Assembly (NCBI GenBank): GCA_947165485.1
Contig: CAMVAP010000016.1
Span: 1-57,667, forward strand
Length of the DNA stretch: 57,667 nucleotides
Origin: an uncultured Prevotellaceae bacterium
Lineage (GTDB): Bacteria > Bacteroidota > Bacteroidia > Bacteroidales > Muribaculaceae
Direction of reading: 5' to 3'
Shown here: positions 18,845 to 26,509 of the stretch, piece after piece
Layout of the letters: every line of letters starts with the position of its first letter
How positions within the stretch are numbered: position 1 is the first letter of the stretch
The notes under the pieces: generated by a model
The model's database searches: none
Seen by the model: only the letters and a program-made list of their open reading frames with translations
Told to the model about the DNA's origin: nothing
Program-made: the position numbers and the translations under genes

Positions 18845-18956
18845 GACCTAAAACCTAACACCTAAAACCTAAAGCCTAAAGCCTAAAGCCTAAAACCTAA
18901 AGCCTAAAGCCTAAAACCTAAAACCTAAAACCTAAAGCCTAAAGCCTAAAACCTAA
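18845..18956 (-). repeat. Heptamer array between ABC ATPase and permease genes
   Basis: About fifteen 7-nt units reading TTTTAGG or CTTTAGG on the coding strand. The array starts inside the stop codon of the ATPase gene (TAG at 18953-18955 is the first TAGG) and stops shortly before the permease start. It is the longest of five such arrays in this window, all placed between co-oriented genes and on the sense strand. Because every unit has TAG and 7 is not a multiple of 3, the array has stops in all three frames. Confidence 0.85.
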
Positions 18957-20428
18957 TCACCACGCTTCGCTTGACGCGCCAGATAGGTGAACACGTGGTC
19001 CATATCGGGCTGGTTAAACTTCTGTTTCAACTCGGCAGGGGTGCCCATTGCCTTGATTTTGCCATCCACCATGATAGAAATGCGGTCGCAATACTCGGCC
19101 TCATCCATATAGTGGGTGGTGACAAACACGGTGATGCCACGACCAGCGGCATCGTAGATCAGCTCCCAGAACTGGCGCCTCGTGGCGGGGTCAACACCGC
19201 CCGTGGGCTCATCCAGGAACACCACTCCCGGCTCATGGAAGATACTCACCGAGAAGGCCAACTTCTGTTTCCAGCCCAGCGGCAACGAGGCCACCAGCGT
19301 GTCCTTGTGCTCGGCAAACTGCAACCGGGCGAGCAATTCATCGGTCTTGCGGGCGATTTCCTTGTCTTCCATGCCGTAGATACCGGCAAACAGCCTGATG
19401 TTCTCGGCAACGGTCATGTCCTCATAGAGCGAGAAGCGCTGACTCATGTAGCCAATGTGCTTCTTGATCTGCTCATGCTCGGTGCGGATGTCATAGCCCA
19501 CCACACGGCCTGTACCGCTTGTGGGCTGGTTGAGGCCCGTGAGCATGTGCATCGCTGTGGTCTTGCCGGCTCCGTTGGCACCCAGAAAACCGAAAATCTC
19601 GCCGCGCTTGACCGTGAAGCTGATGTCGTCAACTGCATGAAACGACCCGAAGGCCTTGACCAAGTGCTCCACCTCGATGACGTTCTCTTCCTTCACCTCG
19701 CCTCCCGGGGCATGGTCGATGCCTGGAGGGTTAAAGATATCGGCAAAGCGTGTCAGGATTTCATCGGGAGTACCGATTCCTCTCACCTTCCCTTGATCCA
19801 GAAATGCCACACGCTCGCAGCGGCGCACCTCATCCAGATAGGAGGTCGAGGCCACAATGGTGATGTCGCGTTCCTTGAGCCCGCCCAGCATTTCCCAGAA
19901 CTCCTTGCGGCTCACGGGATCGACTCCCGTTGTGGGCTCGTCCAGGAAAAGCACGCTGGGGCTGTGCACCAGGGCGCACGAGAGGGCCAACTTCTGCTTC
20001 ATGCCGCCCGACAACGCTCCCGCGCGGCGGTCCTTGAAGCGCTCGATCTGGCCGTATATCGCCTTGATGCTGTCATAGCCCTCATCGACGGTTGTGCCAA
20101 ACAACGTGGCAAAGAACCGCAGGTTCTCCTCGACGGTCAAGTCTTCATAGAGCGAAAACTTGCCGGGCATGTACCCCACCCTGCGGCGTATCTGCTTCAT
20201 CTGCTTCACCACGTCATAGCCATCGACCGACGCTGTGCCGCCATCGGGCAGCAGCAGGGTGCACAGGATGCGGTACATCGACGTCTTGCCAGCGCCATCG
20301 GGACCAATCAGGCCAAACACCTCGCCCTTGCCCACAGTGAACGACACATCGTCGAGCGCCTTGACAGCCCCATAGCTTTTAGAGACGTTATTTACCTCAA
20401 TCGCATTCATCTCATATCGGTGATCCAT
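18953..20428 (-). CDS. Efflux ABC transporter ATPase with two nucleotide-binding domains
   Basis: A 491-residue double ATPase (YbhF-like). NBD1 has Walker A GPDGAGKTS near residue 37, signature LSGGMKQ and Walker B VLFLDEPTTGVDP. NBD2 (from about 250) has Walker A GANGAGKTT and Walker B VVFLDEPTGGVDP, but its signature is the degenerate LPLGWKQ. The chosen start MDHRYEMNAIEVNN lies inside a short direct repeat; MNAIEVNN six codons later may be the true start. It powers export through the two ABC-2 permeases encoded downstream. Confidence 0.92.
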   Translation of the reverse strand: MDHRYEMNAIEVNNVSKSYGAVKALDDVSFTVGKGEVFGLIGPDGAGKTSMYRILCTLLLPDGGTASVDGYDVVKQMKQIRRRVGYMPGKFSLYEDLTVEENLRFFATLFGTTVDEGYDSIKAIYGQIERFKDRRAGALSGGMKQKLALSCALVHSPSVLFLDEPTTGVDPVSRKEFWEMLGGLKERDITIVASTSYLDEVRRCERVAFLDQGKVRGIGTPDEILTRFADIFNPPGIDHAPGGEVKEENVIEVEHLVKAFGSFHAVDDISFTVKRGEIFGFLGANGAGKTTAMHMLTGLNQPTSGTGRVVGYDIRTEHEQIKKHIGYMSQRFSLYEDMTVAENIRLFAGIYGMEDKEIARKTDELLARLQFAEHKDTLVASLPLGWKQKLAFSVSIFHEPGVVFLDEPTGGVDPATRRQFWELIYDAAGRGITVFVTTHYMDEAEYCDRISIMVDGKIKAMGTPAELKQKFNQPDMDHVFTYLARQAKRGD

Positions 20429-20460
20429 TCCAGTCCCTCCAGTGATTCCAGTCCCTCCAG
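20423..20460 (-). repeat. Short direct repeat upstream of the ABC ATPase start
   Basis: On the coding strand CTGGAGGGACTGGAAT occurs twice in tandem (separated by CA), and the second copy runs into the ATPase ATG (GGAATGG). The GGAGGGA parts could double as ribosome binding sites. It fills the whole gap between the HlyD-like gene and the ATPase gene. Confidence 0.6.
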
Positions 20461-20468
20461 AAAATCAA

Positions 20469-21446
20469 TTAAAACTTCACCTCGCCATACATCCCGATCT
20501 TGACATAGCCATCGTTCTTGATAGCGATCTTGACGGCATACACCAGGTCGGCGCGCTCGTCATCGGTCAGGATGGTCTTGGGCGTGAACTCTGAGCGGCT
20601 GGAAATCCAGGTGATGGTGCCCGGGTACTCTTTCTTGTTCCCATCGCCATAGTCGGCAAACACCTTGCAGGGCTGGCCCACCTTGATGTGCTGTAGCTGG
20701 GCCGAGGTGACATAGGCACGGATAAACATATTATCCACATCAGCCATCTTGAACAACGGCTTGCCGGTCGAGACAAACTCGCCCTGCTCGACATACTTTT
20801 CCAGCACCGTGCCCTTATAGGGGGCCACGATGTCGGCATTGGCAATCTGATCATCGAGCTGGCGTTGCTGCGCATCGATGCCAGCCACTTGCGCGTCAAT
20901 ACCTTCCATCTGGGCACCAATGCCTTTACCTTGTTCGGCTAGGGCCGCATTGGCACTGCGTATCTGGTCACGCGTGGCATCAAGCTGGCGGTTCAGCACC
21001 TTGATCTGGTTGTCGATGTCATCAAGCTGCTTGCGCGGCACGGCGCCGTCCTTGACAAGCTCGGCATAACGCTGGCGCTCACGCTTGGCGTTAGCAATCT
21101 GCTGCTGGATGGACGAGAGCTGCTTGTTCAAGTCCAGTTGCTGGCTACTGGTTGCCGACCTGTTGGATGACAGTTGACGCTTGCTGGCAGCAAGTTGACC
21201 GCGCTGGGTCTCAAGCTGCTGCTTCTTGAGTAACAGTTGATAAGTGTCGATACGGCCCACTTGGGCTCCGTCCTCGATGACCTGCCCCTCGGTGACGTCA
21301 AAGGATTTCAACTCGCCAGTTGCCTTGGCCGAGATGGTGACCTCGGTGGCCTCAAACGTTCCCGTGGCGTCAAATGCCTTCTCTTTCTTGCCGCAAGCGG
21401 TCATCACCAGGAGTGCCACGCTTGCCATGATCATTATCTTTTTCAT
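20469..21446 (-). CDS. HlyD-family periplasmic adaptor lipoprotein
   Basis: A 325-residue membrane fusion protein (YbhG/YhiI-like) linking the ABC transporter to an outer-membrane channel. The lipobox MTAC gives an inner-membrane anchored lipoprotein. A first half-lipoyl segment (ATGELKSFDVTEGQVIEDGA) is followed by a long helical hairpin (about residues 75-190, Gln/Arg-rich) and the second lipoyl half (IVAPYKGTVLEKYVEQGEFV), then a beta-barrel domain. It is the second gene of the operon, 15 nt after the TolC-like gene. Confidence 0.92.
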   Translation of the reverse strand: MKKIMIMASVALLVMTACGKKEKAFDATGTFEATEVTISAKATGELKSFDVTEGQVIEDGAQVGRIDTYQLLLKKQQLETQRGQLAASKRQLSSNRSATSSQQLDLNKQLSSIQQQIANAKRERQRYAELVKDGAVPRKQLDDIDNQIKVLNRQLDATRDQIRSANAALAEQGKGIGAQMEGIDAQVAGIDAQQRQLDDQIANADIVAPYKGTVLEKYVEQGEFVSTGKPLFKMADVDNMFIRAYVTSAQLQHIKVGQPCKVFADYGDGNKKEYPGTITWISSRSEFTPKTILTDDERADLVYAVKIAIKNDGYVKIGMYGEVKF

Positions 21447-21461
21447 CGTTATGCTGTTTGA

Positions 21462-22727
21462 TTAATTGTTGGTTGTATATTTCAAGTCATACATCTGCTT
21501 GAGCATTTCTATCTCGTGAATTGACTGTTGCACCCGGGCGGCATTCTCGCTATTGATGTCACGCACCAGGTCGTTCACGTCGATAATGCCGTGCGAGAGC
21601 TTGGACTCGGCGGCCTTGCGCACCTGCTGGCGCAGGGCGATGATGTCCTGGTCCTGCTTCATGAGGCTGCGGTAACGCTCGATGGCCTCGTTGTGCTGCA
21701 TCTGCTCCAAGCGGTTGTTAAACAAGAACACCTCTCGCTGGTTCTGAGCTGTCTCCCGCTGCAACTGCACCTTGGCCTTGTCGTTGCTATGGGTATAGAG
21801 GGCCCCGATATTCCACGTCAACCGGGCACCCACCATGCCGTTCCATGACCACTCGCGGCCCATCATGTCCTTGAACATGTTATAGCCTGGATAACCGTAG
21901 TAACCCTGGGCAAACACTCCCAAGCGCGGCAACAACGCCGCCTTGAGGGCTCGCTCCTGGGCATCGGCAAGACGCAGCTGGCTATCGATGAGGCGCAGCT
22001 CGGGGCGATGATTGTCGTCAAGGGTCTCGACGGCAGCGGGCTTGGTCACATGAGTCACCTCCAGACCGCAGAAGGTGCCCAACATCGCTTGCAACACGCG
22101 GCGTTGCGATTCCAGCGTGGTCTTTTGCTGCACGACATTCAGGCGCTCGGCTTTGACATTGTTCAGGTCACACTGGGCGGCGGTGCCGTGCTTGACCATC
22201 GAGGTGAGTTTTTTCTCGCTGGCAGCGAGCTGCTCCTGCAGGTCGTTGTTCAGGTTGATCTGGTCATCAAGCAACAAGAGCCCGAAGTACATCTCATTGA
22301 CACGCTGGCGCACATTATATAGAGTCACATCAAGCTGAGCTTGTTGCACCGCGCCCTGCTCACGGGCCACCTGCTTCTGGGCGCTGATCGAGCCGCCGTC
22401 AAACACGGTTTGCTGCAAGTCGAGCCCCACGCGATACTGGTCCTTGGCCAGTCCCTTCATCTCTACGCCCATCTGCTGCATCAGGCCCCTCATCTCGTCG
22501 GGCCAGGCGATGACAGCGCTCTGATAAGTAACCTGGGCCGTTGCCGACAGTTGCGGCAGCCAGCCTTTCTGGATATTGGCGACGGTAAGGTCGGTCGTGC
22601 GGGCTATCAGGTCATGCTGTGCGATGAGCGGGTAGTTGCGTTCGGCAGCCTGCTGGCACTCCTCTAGGGTCTGAGCCGTTGCGCCGACCGTCATGCAAAT
22701 GCTGAGAATGAATAAAAACCGTTTCAT
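21462..22727 (-). CDS. TolC-family outer-membrane efflux channel
   Basis: A 421-residue outer-membrane factor with a signal peptide (MKRFLFILSICMTVGATAQ) and two long helical repeats typical of TolC. The frame is open to 22829, but the -7 box at 22756-22763 shows that the ATG at 22727 is correct. It is the first gene of the efflux operon, so channel, adaptor, ATPase and both permeases form one complete tripartite pump. It is transcribed divergently from the AraC-type regulator. Confidence 0.92.
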   Translation of the reverse strand: MKRFLFILSICMTVGATAQTLEECQQAAERNYPLIAQHDLIARTTDLTVANIQKGWLPQLSATAQVTYQSAVIAWPDEMRGLMQQMGVEMKGLAKDQYRVGLDLQQTVFDGGSISAQKQVAREQGAVQQAQLDVTLYNVRQRVNEMYFGLLLLDDQINLNNDLQEQLAASEKKLTSMVKHGTAAQCDLNNVKAERLNVVQQKTTLESQRRVLQAMLGTFCGLEVTHVTKPAAVETLDDNHRPELRLIDSQLRLADAQERALKAALLPRLGVFAQGYYGYPGYNMFKDMMGREWSWNGMVGARLTWNIGALYTHSNDKAKVQLQRETAQNQREVFLFNNRLEQMQHNEAIERYRSLMKQDQDIIALRQQVRKAAESKLSHGIIDVNDLVRDINSENAARVQQSIHEIEMLKQMYDLKYTTNN

Positions 22728-22755
22728 ATCATCATTGTGAATTGTTAGAATACTG

Positions 22756-22763
22756 CAAAGGTA
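22756..22763 (-). promoter_or_regulatory. -7 box of the efflux operon
   Basis: The minus strand reads TACCTTTG, 29 nt upstream of the TolC-like ATG. It faces the regulator promoter ~100 nt away, so a factor bound between could control both directions. Confidence 0.55.
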
Positions 22764-22837
22764 GAACCTTATTCCTTTACATCCTCTATCCAAAACAAGG
22801 AGAAAATGTCCTTTTTGTACAAAAAGCATGAAAAACT

Positions 22838-22867
22838 TTTGTTTTCAGCCAAATTTGATTATCTTTG
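22838..22867 (+). promoter_or_regulatory. Promoter of the AraC-type regulator
   Basis: TTTG at 22838-22841, 18 nt spacer, TATCTTTG at 22860-22867, followed by the ATG at 22887. This supports starting the regulator at MAELRQLN and not at the upstream in-frame ATG at 22806. Confidence 0.65.
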
Positions 22868-22886
22868 CGTTCAAAATTACTCCGCT

Positions 22887-23777
22887 ATGGCAGAATTAAG
22901 ACAATTAAACCTGACCCAACTCAAGCAACTCATCGAGGGACACGACGAGACGCTGGCCAACAACTACATCACACGCAACCTGGCCGTGGCACGCAACGTG
23001 CGCATTAACTTGATCAAGGATCAAATCCTGGACCAACCGACACTCATGCCCGAGATGCGCATCCTCATCATCCAGAACGGCTGGGCCGAGCCTGTCATCA
23101 ACATGATGGAACGGCGGTTTGAAACCGGCGACCTGGTGTTCCTGGGCAGCAATGGCATCCTGCAATACAAGGATGCCTCGCCCGACATTCAGGGCATCGG
23201 CCTGTCGATCAGCGACGAGTTATTCTCACTGGCCATTGGCAACCGCATCCCGGCAGCCTTTGACGGGCACCTGCGTGACTTCCAGATGCATCTGGACCCA
23301 CCCCATGAGCAATACCTCGACCAGTTGCACTTCATGCTCTATCAGCACTTACAGCAACAGGAGGGGAGCAGCCAGGTGACATTGCACCTGCTGAGCGCGT
23401 TCCTGTGGTATGTCGATCACCTGTGGAGCCACCACGAGCAGACCTACCGCAAGAGCCAGACCCGAGAACAGCGCTTGTTCTCCGACTTCATCCCGCTGGT
23501 GAGCGAGTTTGCCCCCGAGCACCACACCATCGAGTTCTACGCGTCACGACTGTGCATCACGCCTCGCTACCTGAGCACAGTGATCAAGCAGGCAAGCGGC
23601 AAGAGCGCCAAGCAGTGGATCGACGAAGCGCTGGTCACCCGCATCAAGATTGACCTGCGCCACACCAGCAAGCCCATCACCACCATCAGCGATGAAATGA
23701 AATTCCCCAACCAGTCGTTTTTCACCAAGTTTTTTAAACGCATGACGGGAATGACTCCCAAGCAGTTCCGACACTGA
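22887..23777 (+). CDS. AraC-family transcriptional regulator, divergent from the efflux operon
   Basis: A 296-residue regulator. The N-terminal ~160 residues form a probable ligand-sensing beta domain. The C-terminal ~100 residues carry the double helix-turn-helix, with HTH1 around FYASRLCITPRYLSTVIKQ and HTH2 around ITTISDEMKFPNQSFFTKFF, ending in MTGMTPKQFRH, the typical AraC tail. The divergent position suggests it controls the TolC-HlyD-ABC operon in response to an exported compound. Confidence 0.9.
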   Translation: MAELRQLNLTQLKQLIEGHDETLANNYITRNLAVARNVRINLIKDQILDQPTLMPEMRILIIQNGWAEPVINMMERRFETGDLVFLGSNGILQYKDASPDIQGIGLSISDELFSLAIGNRIPAAFDGHLRDFQMHLDPPHEQYLDQLHFMLYQHLQQQEGSSQVTLHLLSAFLWYVDHLWSHHEQTYRKSQTREQRLFSDFIPLVSEFAPEHHTIEFYASRLCITPRYLSTVIKQASGKSAKQWIDEALVTRIKIDLRHTSKPITTISDEMKFPNQSFFTKFFKRMTGMTPKQFRH

Positions 23778-23935
23778 CCTCCCCACGATTCCACATTTTG
23801 CGTAATCAGTTGAATACGACATCACACACATGGGCGGAACACCTTGTTAAATGATAAAAAAAACATAAAATGTTGATTAATTTGGGTGAGTTGGCAGATT
23901 TTTTGCTAACTTTACACGCTCAAATCAATCATTGA

Positions 23936-24496
23936 ATGGCATCACGGCAAAAATATGACGAGGCACAGGTGGTCGAGCAGCTGCACGACCCCAAGCAATG
24001 CAAAGCGGCATTCGGTAAGGTCATCGAGCATTACAGCTCGCAGCTTTACTGGCAGATACGTCGCATGGTCATCGACCATGACGATGCCAACGACGTGTTG
24101 CAAAACACCTTCCTCAAGGCATGGACGAGTATTGACAACTTTCGCGGTGACGCCAAGCTATCGACCTGGCTCTACAAGATCGCCATCAACGAGTCCATCA
24201 CATTTGTCAACAAGAAAAAGGTGATGAACCAGCTATCTATCGACGATGACGAGAGTTTCCTCGTCAACCAGCTGGAGAGCGATGAGTGGTTTGACGGTGA
24301 TCAAGCTCAAATCAACCTCCAGAAAGCCATCGCCAAGCTGCCCGAGAAGCAACGCCTGGTGTTCAATCTGCGTTACTACGATGAGATGAAATACGAGGAA
24401 ATGAGCGAGATCTTGGGCACCAGCGAGGGTGCATTGAAGGCCTCTTATCACCATGCGGTGAAAAAGATAGAACAATTTTTAGGTGAAACAGAATAA
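23936..24496 (+). CDS. ECF-type RNA polymerase sigma factor
   Basis: A 186-residue sigma-70 family factor of the extracytoplasmic type. Region 2 (DVLQNTFLKAWTSIDNFRG, STWLYKIAINESI) and region 4 (LPEKQRLVFNLRYYDEM, EMSEILGTSEGALKASYHHA) are both visible and no region 3 is present. A sequence TAACTTTA lies 20-30 nt upstream. It starts a three-gene set with a membrane protein and a Spy-like protein, the usual design of an envelope stress response. Confidence 0.92.
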   Translation: MASRQKYDEAQVVEQLHDPKQCKAAFGKVIEHYSSQLYWQIRRMVIDHDDANDVLQNTFLKAWTSIDNFRGDAKLSTWLYKIAINESITFVNKKKVMNQLSIDDDESFLVNQLESDEWFDGDQAQINLQKAIAKLPEKQRLVFNLRYYDEMKYEEMSEILGTSEGALKASYHHAVKKIEQFLGETE

Positions 24497-24549
24497 TTTT
24501 TGTCATCACCGATTAAACTTTTTTGACATTCACTAGTCAAACAAGCGTT

Positions 24550-24957
24550 ATGAAACAGGAAGACTCCACAATATTGAACAAATACGGTAAGGATTCAGGC
24601 TTCAAAGTGCCTGAGAATTACTTTGATGACTTCAACAAGCGCATGGTTGACATGCTGCCCGATGTTGAAATCACACCCGTTGACATCAAGCCCACGATGT
24701 GGCAACGCATCAAGCCCCTAGCCTATCTGGCGGCCATGTTTGCTGGCGTGTGGTGCATGATGTCGGTGTTCAGCCACTTCACCAGTTCCAACAATCTGAA
24801 CAGCGTGAGGGCGGTAGCCGAGAAACTCCATGACGACAAGAGCAATGTCGAGGAGTTCATCATGAGCGGGGCTGTGAGCGACTACGACATTCTCAGCTAC
24901 GAGGACTCGGTAGCCATGAGCAATGAGGAGGTTTTACCAGCCGACAATAACCAGTAA
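24550..24957 (+). CDS. Small single-pass membrane protein, probable anti-sigma factor
   Basis: A 135-residue protein with a cytoplasmic N-terminal half (FKVPENYFDDFNKRMVDM), one membrane helix at about residues 59-80 (LAYLAAMFAGVWCMMSVFSHF) and a ~55-residue acidic outer tail. No catalytic motif is seen. Its place directly after an ECF sigma gene and its topology suggest an anti-sigma role; this is inference. Proteins with a PENYFDDF-like start are common at this position in Bacteroidales. The start MKQEDST is preferred to an upstream in-frame codon. Confidence 0.7.
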   Translation: MKQEDSTILNKYGKDSGFKVPENYFDDFNKRMVDMLPDVEITPVDIKPTMWQRIKPLAYLAAMFAGVWCMMSVFSHFTSSNNLNSVRAVAEKLHDDKSNVEEFIMSGAVSDYDILSYEDSVAMSNEEVLPADNNQ

Positions 24958-24989
24958 TCATTTATTTTGACTGAAAGGAGATTGAACCC

Positions 24990-25430
24990 ATGAAACGGAT
25001 AGTTGCAATATTGACACTTGTGCTCACCATCGCATCGGTCGCCACAGCACAGAAAGGCCGCACCCAGTTTGCGACCGACATGTATCAGGCCAAGCATGAG
25101 ATGATCATCGAGGAAATGGGATTGACCCAAACGCAGCAAAAACAGTTCATGCCCCTGTATGAACAAATGGAGCGAGAGATCTATCAGGTGAACCGCAACG
25201 CCAGGGCGCTGGCACGTGAGATCGAGAACAAGAAGAACCCCTCCGACCGCGACTACGAGGCTGCTGCATCCGCACTGTCCAACACTCGCCTGCGCGAGGG
25301 TGAGATCGAAGCCAAATACTTCGAGAAATTCTCCAAGATCCTCTCCAAGAAGCAGCTCTTCCAGCTCAAGCAGGCCGAGGTGAAGTTCACCCGTGAAATG
25401 CTGACCAAGAAAAAAAGAAGCAAGCAATAA
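24990..25430 (+). CDS. Spy/CpxP-like periplasmic protein
   Basis: A 146-residue exported helical protein. The signal peptide is MKRIVAILTLVLTIASVATA. The mature part is rich in charge and predicted helical, with an LTQTQQKQFMPLYEQME segment that resembles the LTxxQ motif of Spy/CpxP chaperones and ends in a very basic tail (KKKRSKQ). Together with the upstream sigma factor and membrane protein it probably serves in envelope stress sensing or chaperoning. Confidence 0.75.
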   Translation: MKRIVAILTLVLTIASVATAQKGRTQFATDMYQAKHEMIIEEMGLTQTQQKQFMPLYEQMEREIYQVNRNARALAREIENKKNPSDRDYEAAASALSNTRLREGEIEAKYFEKFSKILSKKQLFQLKQAEVKFTREMLTKKKRSKQ

Positions 25431-25450
25431 TAAAACAATTGATAATGGCA

Positions 25451-25495
25451 ACAATCCCACGGCATTTTCTCCATGCCGTGGGATTGTCATTTTTC
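25451..25495 (+). terminator. Rho-independent terminator of the sigma/Spy operon
   Basis: A perfect 15-bp stem (ACAATCCCACGGCAT / ATGCCGTGGGATTGT) with a 7-nt loop, followed by CATTTTT, 20 nt after the Spy-like gene. Confidence 0.9.
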
Positions 25496-25540
25496 CCTTT
25501 ACCCACTCCACCGAGCCATCGGGGCTTGGGGTTTTCGGGG

Positions 25541-25702
25541 TTCACCCGATAAAAGGTGGGGGGCAGTGTGGTCGAAGACCACAGCAAGGCCAGCGGCCTT
25601 GAATTGAGGTAACCCCACGGCGCACAGGCCGTAGGCCTCGTGTGGCGTGGGGAACGAGGCTACCACCCGAACGGGCCTCGTAGAGGGCCAATCACGTCAG
25701 GC
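25541..25702 (-). repeat. Left multi-hairpin arm of the RAYT element
   Basis: A 162-bp segment holding four to five hairpins in a row: CACC..GGTG at the outer end, TGTGGTC-GAA-GACCACA, AAGGCC-AGC-GGCCTT, a branched CCCCACG...CGTGGGG stem with an inner AGGCC/GGCCT helix, and a terminal CGAGGC...GCCTCG. It is the inverted counterpart of 26201-26364, and its inner end overlaps the last codons of the transposase gene. Paired positions change together between the two arms. Confidence 0.85.
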
Positions 25703-26138
25703 GGTAGTCATTCCATTCTATTCCAGCATTGAGCAGGTGTTTGCGGTATTCATCTTCAAAAGATTCCCGTTGATGATGCATACGCTGGTTCTTAATGTAA
25801 TTTGCTACCATTTCTTTGTCGCGCAAAGCGTAGGTGAAGGCTCCGTACTCCTTTCCCCATCCCGCAAATTGCGGGAATAAGTCTCGATTCTGCTTGATCC
25901 ACTGGCTGGTTGACAGCTTGATGTCACGCACCAGGTCGGACAAACGCACTGACGGATGCAGGTTGATCAACAGGTGGATGTGATTCTCAATGCCGTTGAT
26001 GGCAAAAAGGGTCGATTGGGAATTCTGCACCACGCAGGCGATATACCGGTACAACTGGTTGGACGATGCCAGAGGCAATGTCATCTCACGACAGTGGGTG
26101 TTGATGACAATGTGATAGATGGCTGTGACGGCACTCAT
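25692..26138 (-). CDS. REP-associated tyrosine transposase (IS200-like Y1 family)
   Basis: A 148-residue single-strand transposase-like protein. The metal-binding HUH motif is seen as NHIHLLINLHPS, and the catalytic tyrosine is most likely in MVANYIKNQRMHH. Other family features are AIYHIVINTHCRE near the start and FAGWGKEYGAFTYALRDK. The gene lies between two inverted multi-hairpin arms that begin within 10 nt of its 3' end and 63 nt before its start, the layout expected for a RAYT and its own REP-like substrate. Confidence 0.88.
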   Translation of the reverse strand: MSAVTAIYHIVINTHCREMTLPLASSNQLYRYIACVVQNSQSTLFAINGIENHIHLLINLHPSVRLSDLVRDIKLSTSQWIKQNRDLFPQFAGWGKEYGAFTYALRDKEMVANYIKNQRMHHQRESFEDEYRKHLLNAGIEWNDYRLT

Positions 26139-26200
26139 GATAAATCAGTTTTAGACGGCAAATATACGATAAAACCGGCACAATAGCAAGCGGTGTTTTT

Positions 26201-26364
26201 GCCTGACAAGAGTGGCCCTCATTCGAGGCCCGTCTGCTTGAGCCCTCTCTCCCCAGGCCACACTGACCTTCGGCCAGTGCGCCCTGGGGTTTGCGCAATT
26301 CAAGGCCGCTGGCCTTGGCGAGGTCTTTCGACCTCTAGCTCGCCCCCACCTTTTATCAGGTGAG
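26201..26364 (+). repeat. Right multi-hairpin arm of the RAYT element
   Basis: A 164-bp inverted counterpart of 25541-25702. Read on the minus strand the hairpins are CACC..GGTG, GAGGTC-GAAA-GACCTC, AAGGCC-AGC-GGCCTT and CCCCAGG...CCTGGGG with an inner CACTGGCC/GGTCAGTG helix. Compared with the left arm, several stem pairs are swapped (T-A to A-T, C-G to G-C, A-T to T-A) while pairing is kept. Confidence 0.85.
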
Positions 26365-26466
26365 CCGTTTTCGGCAGTTGATTCATCGAATAGCCATTTT
26401 TCAACTTATCTGCGTTAATAATTGCAAAATCATTCGGAATGGTGAGGTTTTTGCACATTATTATTG

Positions 26467-26474
26467 TAATTTTG
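26467..26474 (+). promoter_or_regulatory. -7 box of the alpha-2-macroglobulin gene
   Basis: TAATTTTG matches TAnnTTTG and lies 35 nt upstream of the ATG at 26510. A TTTG occurs at 26450-26453, closer than usual, so the -33 box is uncertain. Confidence 0.45.
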
Positions 26475-26509
26475 GAGTTTAATATAACAAACCAAACACC
26501 GTTGTGACT

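Noticed and set aside
18845-18956. CRISPR-like appearance of the heptamer array
   Set aside because: Units are only 7 nt, contiguous and without unique spacers, and no cas gene is present.
18971-20503. 510-residue open frame antisense to the double ABC ATPase
   Set aside because: Shadow of a certain gene; its composition reflects reverse-complemented ATPase codons.
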